Positions 9,272 through 20,018 of a DNA stretch of 64,000 nucleotides are shown here, in pieces. The notes beneath the pieces were generated by a model. The model saw only the letters and a list, made by a program, of their open reading frames with translations, searched no databases and was not told the origin of the DNA. The translations under genes were made by a program, and so were the position numbers. The stretch is from assembly GCA_943736015.1 (NCBI GenBank), contig OX031069.1, forward strand, positions 39,962,728-40,026,727, read 5' to 3'. The DNA comes from Tridacna crocea (taxonomy: Eukaryota > Mollusca > Bivalvia > Cardiida > Cardiidae). Position 1 is the first letter of the stretch. Each line of letters starts with the position of its first letter.

Positions 9272-9330
9272 TGTATAGATCAAGATCAGACCGCATAGAA
9301 CGTGCAACCTGATCTTGAATCTAAACTTTC
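9272..9330. repeat. F3 hairpin, decayed
   Basis: The arms are TGTATAGATCAAGATCAG and CTGATCTTGAATCTA, separated by GAACGTG. Confidence 0.65.
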
Positions 9331-9443
9331 CCATGAGGAGACATTTTTCCTGTGCAAATAACTTTACTTTAGCAAGATTTTGATTATCACTATACGCTTG
9401 AAAGCTTGACTTAATCTATTTAGCTGCTAAAGGGTAAACACAC

Positions 9444-9520
9444 CGTCGGTTTACTTCAAAAACCTCGTAAGTAAAGCTTGAAACAAGCTGTAGTAACGAG
9501 GTTTTTGAAGTAAACCGGCG
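9444..9520. mobile_element. F4, 77-bp hairpin element
   Basis: It runs CGTCGGTTTACTTC to GAAGTAAACCGGCG, exactly 77 bp. The flanking tetranucleotides are ACAC and ACAA, a possible decayed 4-bp target duplication. Confidence 0.8.
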
Positions 9521-9992
9521 ACAAGTTATATTTGATGGAATTGATGTTAAAGAGACATCTATACTCGTTTTCAGTCTCAGTCTGTTATTAACCTATTTCA
9601 TCATTATGTTATGAAGCTATATTCATTCTTGTATCACCATGCCAAATACTGCCCCCTAATGGCGGCAAAATTGCACATATGACGATGGATAGAAGACGCT
9701 ATTAATACCCGGAGACGTTCCAAGTAACAAACATATAAGGCAATTCCCTCGTGTTTTTCTGTGTCTTACACCTAATTCTAACATGACACGCGACTTTGGC
9801 TCTATAAACACAGTGCAAGGAAAACGTGGTAAAATCTGCGACAATCCATGTAGAGTGACGTCATCCTATATCGAGTGACGTCATTCGATGAGTGAGTTAT
9901 TCAATGGAACATAATCTTCCTCCGCGTTTTTACTCTTACATGTAGTTTGAACTTGTTTTCCTTTCATTAAGAATTGGCCAAGTTAGAATCGA
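9521..9992. other. Non-coding stretch
   Basis: Apart from two CRE-like sites at 9856-9883, nothing was recognised. Confidence 0.4.
9856..9883. promoter_or_regulatory. Two CRE palindromes 20 bp apart
   Basis: TGACGTCA occurs at 9856-9863 and 9876-9883, each within GAGTGACGTCAT. This is the consensus CREB/ATF site. The exact spacing suggests a short duplication. No promoter is evident nearby, so function is unproven. Confidence 0.4.
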
Positions 9993-10160
9993 AATAATCT
10001 TCTTTCTATCGTGGTATATCGTTCAATAAACCACGTGGTGAGTTATGAGGCGCAATGAATAACCCACTCGGGCTACCGCCCTCGAGGATTATTTATTGTG
10101 CCTCATAACTCACAACTGTGGTTTATTGAACGATATACCACGATAGAAAGAAGATTATTT
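9993..10160. mobile_element. Hairpin MITE, about 165 bp
   Basis: The left end AATAATCTTCTTTCTATCG and right end CGATAGAAAGAAGATTATT are perfect inverted copies. The arms continue inward through ATATACCACG and the GTGAGTTATGAGG region to a GC-rich loop near 10070. Confidence 0.85.
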
Positions 10161-10633
10161 TTTAATTATATTGTTTTTTTTTTTTCATATATATATTTTA
10201 TGTTAGAACCATTCTTACGTTACACTCTTTCAAGTTGCAACCGTTGTTACGCATGTCATATTCTTCGAAGATTCGACCTGTCTGATAAAACGCACCACTT
10301 TCCCCCAAATTGGGGGGATTGTAGTTATATGCGCTATGAAATAGCAAAGGAGAAAATGGCTTATATCAATACGTTTGAGGAGAAATCATGCCTGTTTTAC
10401 CTCCAGATTTCTATAACCTGCTGATCATAGCTGAAGGAATCGCACCTGGTAGCGTTTCGTTGAGTAAACGTTTATTTTAATTTGAAATTCAAAGTAGACG
10501 GTTGTCGCATAGAAAAGTAATCCGCTTCTGTACCAAGAATGCCCGAATTAGATATGTATTTGTTATATGATATCAATGAACTTGCTACGGCCTTTTTCCC
10601 TCTTTAGCTCTAAAGATGTATCTTTAAGCGTAT
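10161..10633. other. Non-coding stretch
   Basis: T-runs and an ATATAT stretch are present near 10170-10200. Nothing else was seen. Confidence 0.4.
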
Positions 10634-10710
10634 TGTCGGTTTGCTTCGAAAACCTCGTAACTACAGCTTGTTACAAGCTGTAGTTACGAGGTTTTGGAAG
10701 TAAACCGACG
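10634..10710. mobile_element. F4, 77-bp hairpin element
   Basis: It runs TGTCGGTTTGCTTC to GAAGTAAACCGACG, exactly 77 bp, with centre CTTGTTACAAG. The flanks are GTAT and GCAT. Confidence 0.85.
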
Positions 10711-10789
10711 GCATCTACATGTATTGCGCATCAAATATGAACCAGGGCCCAAAGCTTTTTTAAATGGTTCTGGTACGAATACACTTTAC

Positions 10790-10956
10790 GAATACATTAG
10801 ATTTAGTGCTGTAGCAGACTTGCACAAAACAGGAAATTACGTAAAAACGGAAAGTGTCGTTTCGGATAAGCCTGCGCGGACTGCACCGGCTGATTCGAGA
10901 CGACGCTTTACGCAAATGTCCCTTTTCGTGTACTGCTGGCCATATTTGAGTTATGC
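10790..10956. mobile_element. F2 element, right half
   Basis: It holds the F2 linker (TGTAGCAGACTTGCACAAAA), the second hairpin (GTGTCGTTTCGG and CGAGACGACGC) and the right end CTGCTGGCC followed by ATAT. The left hairpin is missing. Confidence 0.7.
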
Positions 10957-11244
10957 TTGCCTGCAATTTTTCATTGGATTTATTTAGCAGTTTGAATCGT
11001 CATATGCGGTGGGATTTGTCATGAAAGGATAGGAGATAATTGGTAGGAAAGGTTGAAATGGGTAAGATGGGTGAAAGTGACGGTGTTAGTGATAAAAGCA
11101 AACAAACTTACATGTTTTGTACCATTACCACAGTCCTGTCCGGTTTTGTTTCTCGATACTGGATCTATTTGGCGATCCTCGGTGAAATTCGGGTAAGCTG
11201 TAAAGTGGATATAGCATGTTTATTAGAACCTGACCGGTTTGTAT

Positions 11245-11692
11245 TTGACATTATTTCATGCTTTCCGGTAGGATATCAAGAAATAGCAGTGAAAATATTT
11301 TTCGATCGTACACTGGTATCACCAGTGAAAATACCGATTTCCACGTTCTTGTCGCCTAGGTAAATTGCGCGTGCCTAACAACCAAATGGGAAATATGACG
11401 TCATATACCTTAGATTTCTCGCGCTTGACGTAACGTTGCTATGCGGGAGGGGTACGCCACGGGGAATAAAGGAAAAGAGAACTGTTTTAAATTTTGATAA
11501 AGCTCCTCCCAGAAAGGGTAAAAAGCATAAAATAAATAGAATATTTGTTTTTTTTCGGTGAAAAATCGAAATTTATTTCATCTCGTGAACACCATCCGTA
11601 ATATTTTCACTCGTGGCTGCGCCACTCGTGAAAATATTACCGATGGTGTCCACTCGATGAAATAAATTTCGATCTTTCACCGAAAAAAACAA
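11245..11692 (+). repeat. R1 dispersed repeat with terminal hairpin
   Basis: The body at 11245-11547 matches 25255-25560, including ATGACGTCATATACC and GCTATGCGGGAGGGGTACG. The segment 11548-11692 is a hairpin: TCGAAATTTATTTCATC with its complement, ends GGTGAAAAATCG and CGATCTTTCACC, loop GTGGCTGCGCCAC. It is probably a non-autonomous DNA transposon. Confidence 0.7.
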
Positions 11693-11727
11693 ATATCCTC
11701 TTTGTCTTTCTAAATTTACAAGGACAC

Positions 11728-12060
11728 GTTACACTAATCGGACGACAAAAAATTAGAATGGACCATATTAAAAGCATTTGCAGACAAGAAGTTGCGTGTT
11801 AAACAAATTATGAAATGTTCTTCGATAACTATGGGAAAAGGAGAAAATGCTGGTAGCCAGAATTTTTTCTTTGCCTCAAATATTTCTTCAAGGGACTTCT
11901 ACCTACTAGATCATTTCAAGTAGCAACTTTTATAGCTTAATATTTTATCGACCCTCTTTAAACGACACTAAAGATGACTTCTGTAAACATTGTTGGAAAA
12001 TGAGAAAATGCTAGTTACCAGCATTTTCTCGATTTCGCGCAATGTTTTCTGTCTTTCATT
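11728..12060. mobile_element. Two decayed F1 elements
   Basis: Hairpin cores lie at about 11831-11885 (GGGAAAAGGAGAAAATGCTGG) and 11995-12040 (GAGAAAATGCTAGTTACCAG). The left end with GACGACAAAAAATTAGAA is near 11740. Terminal TTAA motifs are lost. Confidence 0.65.
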
Positions 12061-12555
12061 CATATCGCAGTGACAGACTTTAAGCTGTTCGATCAACCGC
12101 GGCAGCTCCCGTCTTATAATACATGTATTAGAGTTATGGGCCGTATGGTCACTTGCTCATCGGTAAATATCGTAAAAGCTATTCGGGCAATCTCTGCAGC
12201 TAGGGGCCGACAGTTAGGGGCCGTAGGCCCAATGTTATGCAAATAGGAATGGATATACAGTGACCTGGTTTCAGAATATTCTAGGAACATAAAGAACGAT
12301 TATTGGTTTTTCCATCGTGGTTATTTTTAGAATATATTATATTTCATGTGTCTATTTGTAGAAATTTTATGGTTAAAGAAATGTCGTAATTTAAGCTGAA
12401 GAGGGGGGGGGGGGATTATTTCCCCGTCACAGTGAATATTTTCCTCTTGCCGAAAATCTGGAATTACTTTTTTTTTTAAAAATCGGTTATCCGGTTAATT
12501 GACTTGAGATCACTAGTTTTAAAAGTGGTATTCGTTGACAAAATAATCAGAGGAA
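12061..12555. other. Non-coding stretch
   Basis: A G-run (11 or more) lies near 12404 and a T-run near 12470. No features. Confidence 0.4.
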
Positions 12556-13180
12556 ATATAATATATAATTTATTTCATCACTTGTGGTTAATATGGGGAT
12601 ATATTTGCCTCAAAATGGAAAGGTCTGCGAAAATAATTCGTGCCTTACGACACTCGTTATTTTCGCTTACCTTTCCCTTTTTCGGCAAATATTTCCCCAT
12701 TTTAAGCACAAGCTGATGAAATAAACTCTATGTCCTATTTACATAACACCTTAATTGTCCACAATGTCCACAAAATTAAGACAGAAAAATAATTTCACTA
12801 CAATATTGAGAAAGACAATGGCAAATCAACAGTAAAAAGTAACGACAATGCACGATAAAAGTAGTTTTCTGTAATATTTTCTTCACTGGCTACGTAGCCT
12901 CTTCAAAATGCGCTATACTATTAAAAGGTACGCGAAAATAAATCGTGCTTTACGGCACTTGTTATTCTCGCATATCTTTCCCTTTTTCGGCAAATATTTC
13001 CCCACATTAACCACAAGCTGATAAAATAAACTCTATGTCTTATTTATTGATATATATTGAGAAAAGCTGTGGCAAATTAACAGTAAAAAAGTAACAACAA
13101 ATGTACTATAAAAGTACTTTACTATAATATTTTCTTCACTGGCTACGTAGCCTCTTCAACAATGCGCTATACTCTTACAA
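12556..13180. repeat. Hairpin plus diverged tandem duplication, about 300-bp unit
   Basis: A hairpin at about 12556-12735 joins TTTATTTCATCACTTGTGG with CCACAAGCTGATGAAATAAA-type arms. The segment from AATCGTGCCTTACG through AACTCTATGTCCTATTTA and GGCTACGTAGCCTCTTCA (about 12630-12915) is repeated at about 12940-13165 with small gaps. Confidence 0.7.
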
Positions 13181-13184
13181 ATGG

Positions 13185-13420
13185 GAGCTTAATGCATTTT
13201 CGAAATGCATGATACCCAGGAAGTGATTACGTCATCATGGATGAATAGAACCCATTTTGTATACCAATCGACTGAGTTACGAGGTACACCGGTCCTCTGA
13301 GCTGCAGAAAATTGATCAAAAACAGAAAAAACTGTCGATTCAGGTCAGCCTGCGCAATTCGCGCAGGCTGACCTGAATCGACAGTTTTATACAGATGCGT
13401 TAAGCTTCTCTTTTCACAGA
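13185..13420. mobile_element. F5 element
   Basis: The left end is GGGAGCTTAATGCA, and the right end is AGATGCGTTAAGC followed by TTCACAGAG. The near-perfect central hairpin CAGGTCAGCCTGCGC and complement, with AACTGTCGATT arms, is at about 13328-13388. Confidence 0.8.
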
Positions 13421-13609
13421 GCAGAGCTCAATCGTTTAGATCTCGAGTCAGAATTGTACAATGGCCTTGTGGGAATGTCACGTGGTCAAGAGCATGCGGC
13501 AATTATGTGGAGTCGTACTCAAATAAGTATGGTAAGTCATAATGGGATCCCAGTGAGCATCTATTGTTACTGAACCAATCCCACGCTTAAAGTACAAAGG
13601 AAGAAACAA

Positions 13610-13770
13610 AACAAATAATGATGATGATAACGATGATGGTGGTGGTGATGAAGATGATGATGATGATGATGATGTTGCCCATAGTGATGATGATGATGAT
13701 GACAGTGATGATGAACATGACGATAACGACGAAAACAACTATAATGATGATGATAATGATGATGATGACT
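13610..13770. repeat. (GAT)n-type microsatellite
   Basis: Imperfect ATG/GAT repeats run through the stretch. Long ORFs reading poly-Met, poly-Ile or poly-Ser here are artefacts of the repeat. Confidence 0.9.
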
Positions 13771-14089
13771 GTATTTTGGATTATCTGCCTACCTATATCT
13801 GGTGTAGGCTCGGGTATACTTGATGCTGACGCCAAACTTGTCATTCGCTTTTCTAGAGTAATAACAGCATCCTGCAAGATATAAAAGGTGTTCTTTTTAA
13901 CGAAACTTCGGGAGATTTTTTTTCACAAGAGAACAAAAAAAAACAGAATTCCAAAATTACGTTTGTTTAAGTAATCTTGGTAAACCGTTTCTAAATTATG
14001 TCATGTCTATATTTTGATTTACTTCCGCATTATTCACGAGTTAAGATTATTTTCAATCCGCTTTAAAAATAAAATGGGTGTGATAAAAG

Positions 14090-14312
14090 GCGATAGATGG
14101 ATGGACGAATAGACAGACAGATGGAAAGACAGCTGGGGAGAAAGAGAGAGGCACAGACAGAGGAAAAGAGAAAAGGCGAAGGAAAGGAGGATAGAGGGAG
14201 AGAAGGAGAGCGAGAGACAGAAACACAGAGAGAGACAGACAGACAGACACAGACAGAGACAGACAGAGAGAGAGAGACACACACACACCCACACCCACAC
14301 ACACACACAGAG
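14090..14312. repeat. Compound purine microsatellite (GACA/GAGA then CA)
   Basis: GATGGATG, GACAGACA, GAGAGAGA and CACACACC blocks follow one another. The cysteine- and serine-rich ORFs on the minus strand are repeat artefacts. Confidence 0.9.
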
Positions 14313-14754
14313 AAGAACACAACGGAAAACACTTTTCTGTTTAATTTTTGGGTAGGGGCCAACGGCCCCTAGCCTTGGTAACCACGTTTCAGACTTTTGC
14401 CTAAAAGCTGCAACCGCCCTCCACATCATGTATTAATACGCACTATTCGCTCTCTGTTTTGCTGGAACTGCAACTGCCGTTTCTTATTGGCTTGGAACGA
14501 CACACCACTCAAAACCGCCTTACACCTTACGAATTATCCATCCGTGATGTTAAATAGAAGTTGAAAGAGGGACTCATGTCTACATTTCCCGAGAAAATGC
14601 CAATATATTCAAAGCAAGAGCGAATTTGACATTTGATTTATAAGACTTAATATGGTTTGTATCCAATTGCTATACACATTATATGCACTTTCCGCTTGCC
14701 CCTAGCTAACAGTGATTTTGAGCGCTTTGATTCCACCGTGCTGTCCGCTGCAAT
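14313..14754. other. Non-coding stretch
   Basis: No gene or known repeat family was seen. Confidence 0.4.
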
Positions 14755-15003
14755 CTGCCCGCCCGGGTGGCTCAGTGGTGAGCGTGTCGGACTCATGACC
14801 TGGTGGATGTGATTTCGATACCCGGTTGAGGCGAATTTTCTTTCCGGCGTATTTTCGCCTCTCACCTGTGAGAAAAGTAGTCGGTTGCTTTGGAAAGAAA
14901 GTTGTGTTAGTACTGGTGTGAGAAAACGAGGAAACACATGTGCGTCACCGACCGCCATGATATGACCTTAGCTGTTAAAGTGGCGTTAAACCTACAACCA
15001 ATA
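14755..15003 (+). repeat. tRNA-derived SINE family B
   Basis: It opens with a box-A-like GGTGGCTCAGTGGTGAGCG and a box-B-like GATTTCGATACCCGGT. A unique body (ATTTTCGCCTCTCACCTGTG) follows, ending GTGGCGTTAAACCTACAACC, a 3' tail like that of family A. This is a Pol III-type SINE and not a functional tRNA: no cloverleaf can be closed. Confidence 0.75.
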
Positions 15004-15114
15004 AGACCAGCCGGTGCAATCTACAAACTCTGAAGCCCTCAGATACTTTTATATTTCAGTTTTCTGTTCAGCGCTACAAAACTTGAGCCAATTAGCGCCT
15101 GATGATTAGCCTAC

Positions 15115-15350
15115 AATATGCAGAAGGGGGCATTTAGGTATTTGCGTAAAGTGTCGTCTCGGATCAGCCTGTGCAGTCCGCGCAGGCTAGTCCGAAACGA
15201 CACATTCCGTTTTTATGTAATTTCATGTTATGGGCACGTCTATTGCAGCACAACATCTAATGGAGTTGAAGAGAGCTGACTCAGATTAGCGCTCGCGGAC
15301 TGTGCATGCTTATCCTAGACGACACTGCACGCCAATGTCCGAATGCCCCC
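15115..15350. mobile_element. F2 element, divergent ends
   Basis: Two hairpins lie at about 15147-15207 (GTGTCGTCTCGGATCAGCCT) and a decayed one at about 15270-15330. The ends AAGGGGGCATTTAGG and CCGAATGCCCCCTT are inverted. The ATAT-flanked GCAACACGC terminus is lost. Confidence 0.65.
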
Positions 15351-15368
15351 TTAAGAAAGAGTTTACTA

Positions 15369-15588
15369 ATGACGCCTTTTAACGACCTTTAGGGAGAAGC
15401 CTTCCGAAAACATTGTGGGAAAAGGAGAAAATGCTGGTAACCAGCATTTTCTCCTTTTCCCACAAAGTTTTCTACTCCACCAAAGTATCAAAGAAAAATT
15501 ACATTGTTTGAGCCACTATGATATTATCATCTGCAAATGCTTTCAATTTGGATAGGTCTAAAATTTTGCCCTGTAGTAAAGGGTTATA
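15369..15588. mobile_element. F1 element
   Basis: The hairpin at 15417-15467 is perfect (GGGAAAAGGAGAAAATGCTGG with loop TAACC). The right end is GTAGTAAAGGGTTA. Confidence 0.8.
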
Positions 15589-15992
15589 TCAAACTTAAAA
15601 CCTGCAGGCGGCTATACTACAAGTCGGCCCTATACAAGAGCATCACAAAATATCCTGATAAAATTTGTGTTTCAGATATTACTTACCATCGAGAGAAAAA
15701 TAGCCATTGTGAGAAGAACGTGAAACATGACCATCAAAAACCGAGTCATTCTGAAATTAAGAGCAATTGTTGAACTATGTAACACAATAAATCAAACTGG
15801 TACGCAATTATATAAATTAAAAAAAAAAACAAATGAAATAAAAAGAATTACTTGTTAATAAAATAAATATGCCCACGAATATGTATTGTAGGCTCCACGC
15901 CGTCCTAGAAAATGTGATTATAGAGTGGTATATTTCTTGTTTCGTTTTGTCTGAGGTGGGGTGCAAATGACGCAAGAAGCAAAAATATATTC
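15589..15992. other. Non-coding stretch
   Basis: A-runs are present near 15820. No gene or known repeat was seen. Confidence 0.4.
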
Positions 15993-16442
15993 CTAACCCT
16001 TTACTCATTACCAAACGACAATATTTCAGGCTTGTCCAAATCGAAAGCATTTGCATACAACAAAATAAAAGTGACTGAAAATTCGAAATTTGTATTGTGA
16101 AGAGTAGAAAACATTGTGGAAAAAGGAGAAATGCTGGTCACACTCGTTACCAGCATTTTTTCCTTTTCCCACAATGTTTTCTAAAGGCTTCCTTCTCATG
16201 GTTGTCAAAAGTAGGGATTGTGTGATAGTGGGTTAATCCTGAATTATAACCACCCCGTGGAAGAATGTTTTGAAAACAATTGAGAAAAAGGAGGGAAAAT
16301 GCTGGTTGCCAGCTTTTTTTTCCCCAAAATGTGATTCGACTTATCAATGATAAATATCTTGATTTTATTCACCTATGATTTGTCGTCTACAATGCTTTCG
16401 ATTCAAATCGGTCTAAATTGTTGTCGTTTAGTAAAGAGTTAA
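15993..16442. mobile_element. Two adjacent F1 elements in opposite orientation
   Basis: The first runs TAACCCTTTACTCATTACC to GTGGGTTAA (TTAA 16233-16236), with its hairpin at about 16118-16170. The second has its hairpin at about 16283-16330 and ends GTCGTTTAGTAAAGAGTTAA (TTAA 16439-16442). Confidence 0.75.
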
Positions 16443-16645
16443 TCAGGTTACTCAAAAATAATCAAATCGCAGGAAACCAAAAATTTGCGTTGCGTTAACC
16501 CATAATATCTCTTGACTTAGATATACAACAGAACTTTTCTCTTTTGTCTTATCTTATTCTTTACTGTCTAAAAGTGCAAACAAACCAATGGTGTCTGACT
16601 TTTAGTTATGGAAAGCCATGGCTGTCTTATATCGTTCTGTTACAG

Positions 16646-16797
16646 TTTATTGAACCAAACTGTGTTTGTACTAATGCATTTGTCCATATATTGAACCACA
16701 GAACCATGGTATTGTTTGGAGTCATCAGTATATTGAAGCAAACTGTGTTTATATTAATGCATTTGTACATATATATTGAACCAAAGAAGCATGGTAT
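16646..16797. repeat. Two-copy tandem repeat, about 85 bp
   Basis: ATTGAACCAAACTGTGTTTG, TAATGCATTTGT and ATATATTGAACCA recur in the same order twice. Confidence 0.7.
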
Positions 16798-16799
16798 GC

Positions 16800-17045
16800 A
16801 TAAATGATCTTGCTACATTCAACCTCAGAATTGTCCGTGTGCGTGTGCGTTAGAGCATCAACCTTAGGCACAAGGTCCTGAGTTCGACATCCGTGAGCGG
16901 GAGTAAAGCTGGGACAGTTAATTAACCCACTCATTCGAATTCGGCGCGGGTACTGGTGTAGTTCCCAGGAAGCGGGTTCGAGATATATATATATATATAT
17001 TTTTTTTTTTTGGGGGGGGGGGGGGGGGGTTGGGGGAAATTTCAT
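16800..17045 (+). repeat. tRNA-derived SINE family C with low-complexity tail
   Basis: GTGCGTTAGAGCATCAACC and GGTCCTGAGTTCGACATCC look like boxes A and B. The body contains ACTGGTGTAGTTCCCAGGAA, also present in the minus copy at 50770-50930. An AT-repeat, a T-run and a G-run of about 18 follow at 16982-17028. Confidence 0.7.
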
Positions 17046-17337
17046 TTGCCACGGCGACTGGTATGATGGGAGTCGTGGCCATCTTCCACCATGTCTTACA
17101 ATTCAATGTTAGTAGGTTTGTTTATTATGTGTTACTAACGTATTTATTCTAACGACACTATTGATGTCAGAGATAATAGTCTGTAAAAAACATATTTTTA
17201 GCACTCTTATACAAAAGATGTTTCATATGACTAACAAAGACTGTATTTTTCATAAGATTGTTCCACCACTTGAATGAGAGAGATAAGTGTAAAGTCGTAA
17301 TAACTTGTTTCTCAATCGATGTAAGATGGAAGAGTCG

Positions 17338-17592
17338 CACTCTTGCAGAAGGGGGCTTAATGCAACTTTATAGTCCATCCTCCCAAGCACGCCGTCATAA
17401 ACATGTAGTTATTGATCCATAACCCCACTTTTTTAACAAACGACTTGATTATGAGGTAGACTGGTCCTTGATCATACAGAAAAAATGACCAATAGCGAAA
17501 TGTTTCGGCTCAGGTCAGCCTGCACGGACTGCGCAGGTTGACCTGAGTCGAAACTTTTCGCAGATGCATTAAGCCCCCTTTTCACAGACTCT
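17338..17592. mobile_element. F5 element, full length
   Basis: The ends GCAGAAGGGGGCTTAATGCA and TGCATTAAGCCCCCTTTTC are inverted. The hairpin CTCAGGTCAGCCTGC and complement, with GAAA and TTTC arms, is at about 17500-17563. Confidence 0.85.
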
Positions 17593-17744
17593 AACTCAAA
17601 AATGTTAGACTTAAGACTACGCTGAACAGTGGTAACCGCTTCCTGTAAGGCATTCAATGTCACTTCTTTTTGTAAATGACAAACATTTTACGAATTAAAA
17701 CTGTAGACGAAAAAATCTAATATTAATTGAATGGTAAGGTTTGT

Positions 17745-18109
17745 CTGTTATACGATAGAAAATATTGCGGGAAAAAGAGAAAATGCTGGATAAACCAGCA
17801 TTTTCTAGTTTTCCCACAGTGTTTTCAAATGCCCCATTTTTCCCAGGGGCGTTCAACCATTTACGAAACAACCCCGTGTTTTAAGGACCCTGAAGACAAG
17901 GCCTTTTGGACAAAGGCTTTTGAAAACATTGTGGGAAAAGTAGAAAATGGTGTTAACCAGCATTTTCTGTTTTTCCCAGAATTTTTTTCTACCCTATGAA
18001 ACAAAGATTGCCCTGTTTGAGCCACACTGAAATTGCCGTTTGCAAACAGCTCAATACAAACGTTTTCAATTTGGACAAAGCTAAAATTTTGTCATGGGTA
18101 AAGGGTTAA
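17745..18109. mobile_element. Two F1 elements, first truncated
   Basis: Hairpins lie at about 17767-17820 (GGGAAAAAGAGAAAATGCTGG) and 17933-17982. The second ends GTCATGGGTAAAGGGTTAA, with TTAA at 18106-18109. Confidence 0.75.
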
Positions 18110-18224
18110 TGTCGAAACAGAATTGTTTAGTATAAAATTACAAAAAGTATTGAAACTATACCACGATAAAAAAAAAAAAAAAAACCTTCATTGTCAAAGA
18201 AATTATACCCGACTGACTTAGAAT

Positions 18225-18425
18225 ACAATGAAGGTACATTCTGACTTCGAATTGAAGTTTATTTCGGCAGCCAGGTAAATGTACTTTATGTCCTTCGGCA
18301 AGACACTTCAGAGCCCCAGCCAAGTACTGGTGAAACCTAGGAAATACACGAGTATGTGATCTCCTGTCGTGAGATAACTGATATTTTGTTGAAAGCTGCG
18401 TAAAACACCACTCAATCTATCATTC
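18225..18425 (+). repeat. SINE-like repeat
   Basis: TCCTTCGGCAAGACACTTCA and a tail GCGTAAAACACCACTCAATC resemble SINE bodies and the family A tail. No clear A and B boxes remain. Confidence 0.45.
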
Positions 18426-18722
18426 AATAACATTCCTTTTAACTGCAAATTTGAATATATTTTTCATGTAAACCGAGAGGGTGTCTTTTGTCACCATGTT
18501 GAATCAAGGATCGTGCGATGTAAGTACGAGGTCAGACTGAATAGAATATGAAGTCTGATCTTCATCTATATTGTCCAAAGAAAAAATTTTTAAGGTGGTC
18601 GAGTCCCGTGACTAGATCGATAGACTAGTTAAAAATATGAAGTCGCAGAATTTACATTAAATGAGATTTCGTCTTTCGAATACAATAAAAAGATAAAACG
18701 TAAAAAGAAAATTTCATAAGGT

Positions 18723-18947
18723 TTAACCCTTTACTCCATAGGTACTATGCACTGCTTGTAGGAGCCTTTGGAAAACATCGTGGCAAAAGGTGAAATTGCT
18801 CGTGACGAGCAATTTCACCTTTTGTCACAATGTTTTCTATGCTATCAAAAGGTGTCATATACACATAAGAAACGGTTTCATCATTGCTGTTATTAAAGGT
18901 CACAATTAGACATACCATAGAAATGCCTTATGAGGTAAATAGTTTAA
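18723..18947. mobile_element. F1b element
   Basis: It starts TTAACCCTTTACTCCATAGG and ends GAGGTAAATAGTTTAA. The perfect hairpin TGAAATTGCTCG / CGAGCAATTTCA is at about 18783-18827. It has the same ends as F1 but a different core. Confidence 0.8.
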
Positions 18948-19057
18948 GGTAGCGGGGTTTTTTCTTTCTTTAGGATAAACTGCACATTATAGTCTACATT
19001 AGAGTTAGTTTCATAAGTATGGCGAAAATATGATCTGGCTTCCCAAAATGTGACTCA

Positions 19058-19278
19058 GCCCCTAGGATGCTAAGCACGACTAGCTGACCTTTAGCGGACA
19101 GTGTAGATCAATATCAGACTGCACAGAACGTGCAGTCTGATCTTGGATCTACACTGTCCGATAAGGAGATATTATTTCCCAAACCATGAATTTTAAATGG
19201 CAATATTTTGGTTTCTTTCCTATCGAACTGGAAACTTCGTATTAGTTATTTCGCACGATTAGGATTAAACTTAACCCA
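19058..19278. mobile_element. F3 element
   Basis: The hairpin GGACAGTGTAGATCAATATC and its complement are at about 19099-19161. The left part CCTAGGATGCTAAGCACGAC and the right part TTAGGATTAAACTTAACCC match the other F3 copies. Confidence 0.75.
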
Positions 19279-19315
19279 TGTAACTGAAATGACTATCCTG
19301 ATAACCTACCCTCGT

Positions 19316-20018
19316 CTTAAAGGTGGGTATTTAGAATTTTAACATCACACTAAATTAAAACATATATATGTCAATGAAATTTATATGAAGAAACAATACA
19401 AATCATCAATAATTAAGAATCATGAAATTAAAAAAAACTTTTTTTTGTGGTATTCCCTTAGAAGGCTACGTAGCCTCTTAAGCTATTTTCAGATTTCCCG
19501 CCAAAATCAAAAAACATTGTGGGGATGTTAAGTGACTCGCCCGTGACTAATGACTATTAAATTCCATAGCATAACAAACATGTAATTATTTTCCATAATG
19601 TCTAGAACTTCGGACGGTATGTTTGAAGCTCCTTCTGTGTATTTCCGGTACGTAAATGAACGAGTTGCTCATGTAAAAATAGACCGTGTTTCGTTCAGTG
19701 TCGAGCTAGGCTGTAGTAAATCTGTAATTAATCTAGTTGTCGGATGGTTTTCGACTACTGGGGTCTAATGAATGAAAATTATAAGGCTTTGGGAGTATAA
19801 GGATGATTTTTTTTTTTGTATTTTTTTGAAAGTTTCGTCCCAATATCTGAAGGGCCACCTTTAAAGGTAGATATTTAGATTTTTAACATCTCTCCAAATC
19901 ATAATAGATATATATATATATAGATTTATCTCAACTTTATATGAAAAAAATCATTAATAACTAAGAATCATAAAATTACAAAAAAATGGCATTCCCTTAA
20001 AAGGCTATGTAGCCTCTT
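19316..20018. repeat. Pair of about 160-bp direct repeats, 540 bp apart
   Basis: 19320-19484 and 19863-20018 share AAGGT, GTATTTAGA, TTTTAACATC, AAGAATCAT and the ending CATTCCCTTA-AAGGCTA-GTAGCCTCTTAA. Both end at the palindrome GGCTACGTAGCC (or its variant), which also occurs at about 12891 and 13140. The 380 bp between them show no ORF. Confidence 0.65.

Noticed and set aside
13478-13884. Poly-Ser, poly-Ile and poly-Met ORFs
   Set aside because: They are translations of a (GAT)n microsatellite.
14034-14429. Cys/Ser/Leu-rich ORFs of 90-131 aa
   Set aside because: They are translations of GACA/CA simple repeats.
14755-14830. tRNA gene
   Set aside because: It is a SINE head; the arms do not form a cloverleaf.
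16918-17106. Pro/Lys-rich ORF
   Set aside because: It is a translation of the G-run and AT tract behind a SINE.
18160-18185. Poly-A tail of a processed pseudogene
   Set aside because: It is an A-run only; the sequence before it is an F1 element end and intergenic DNA.
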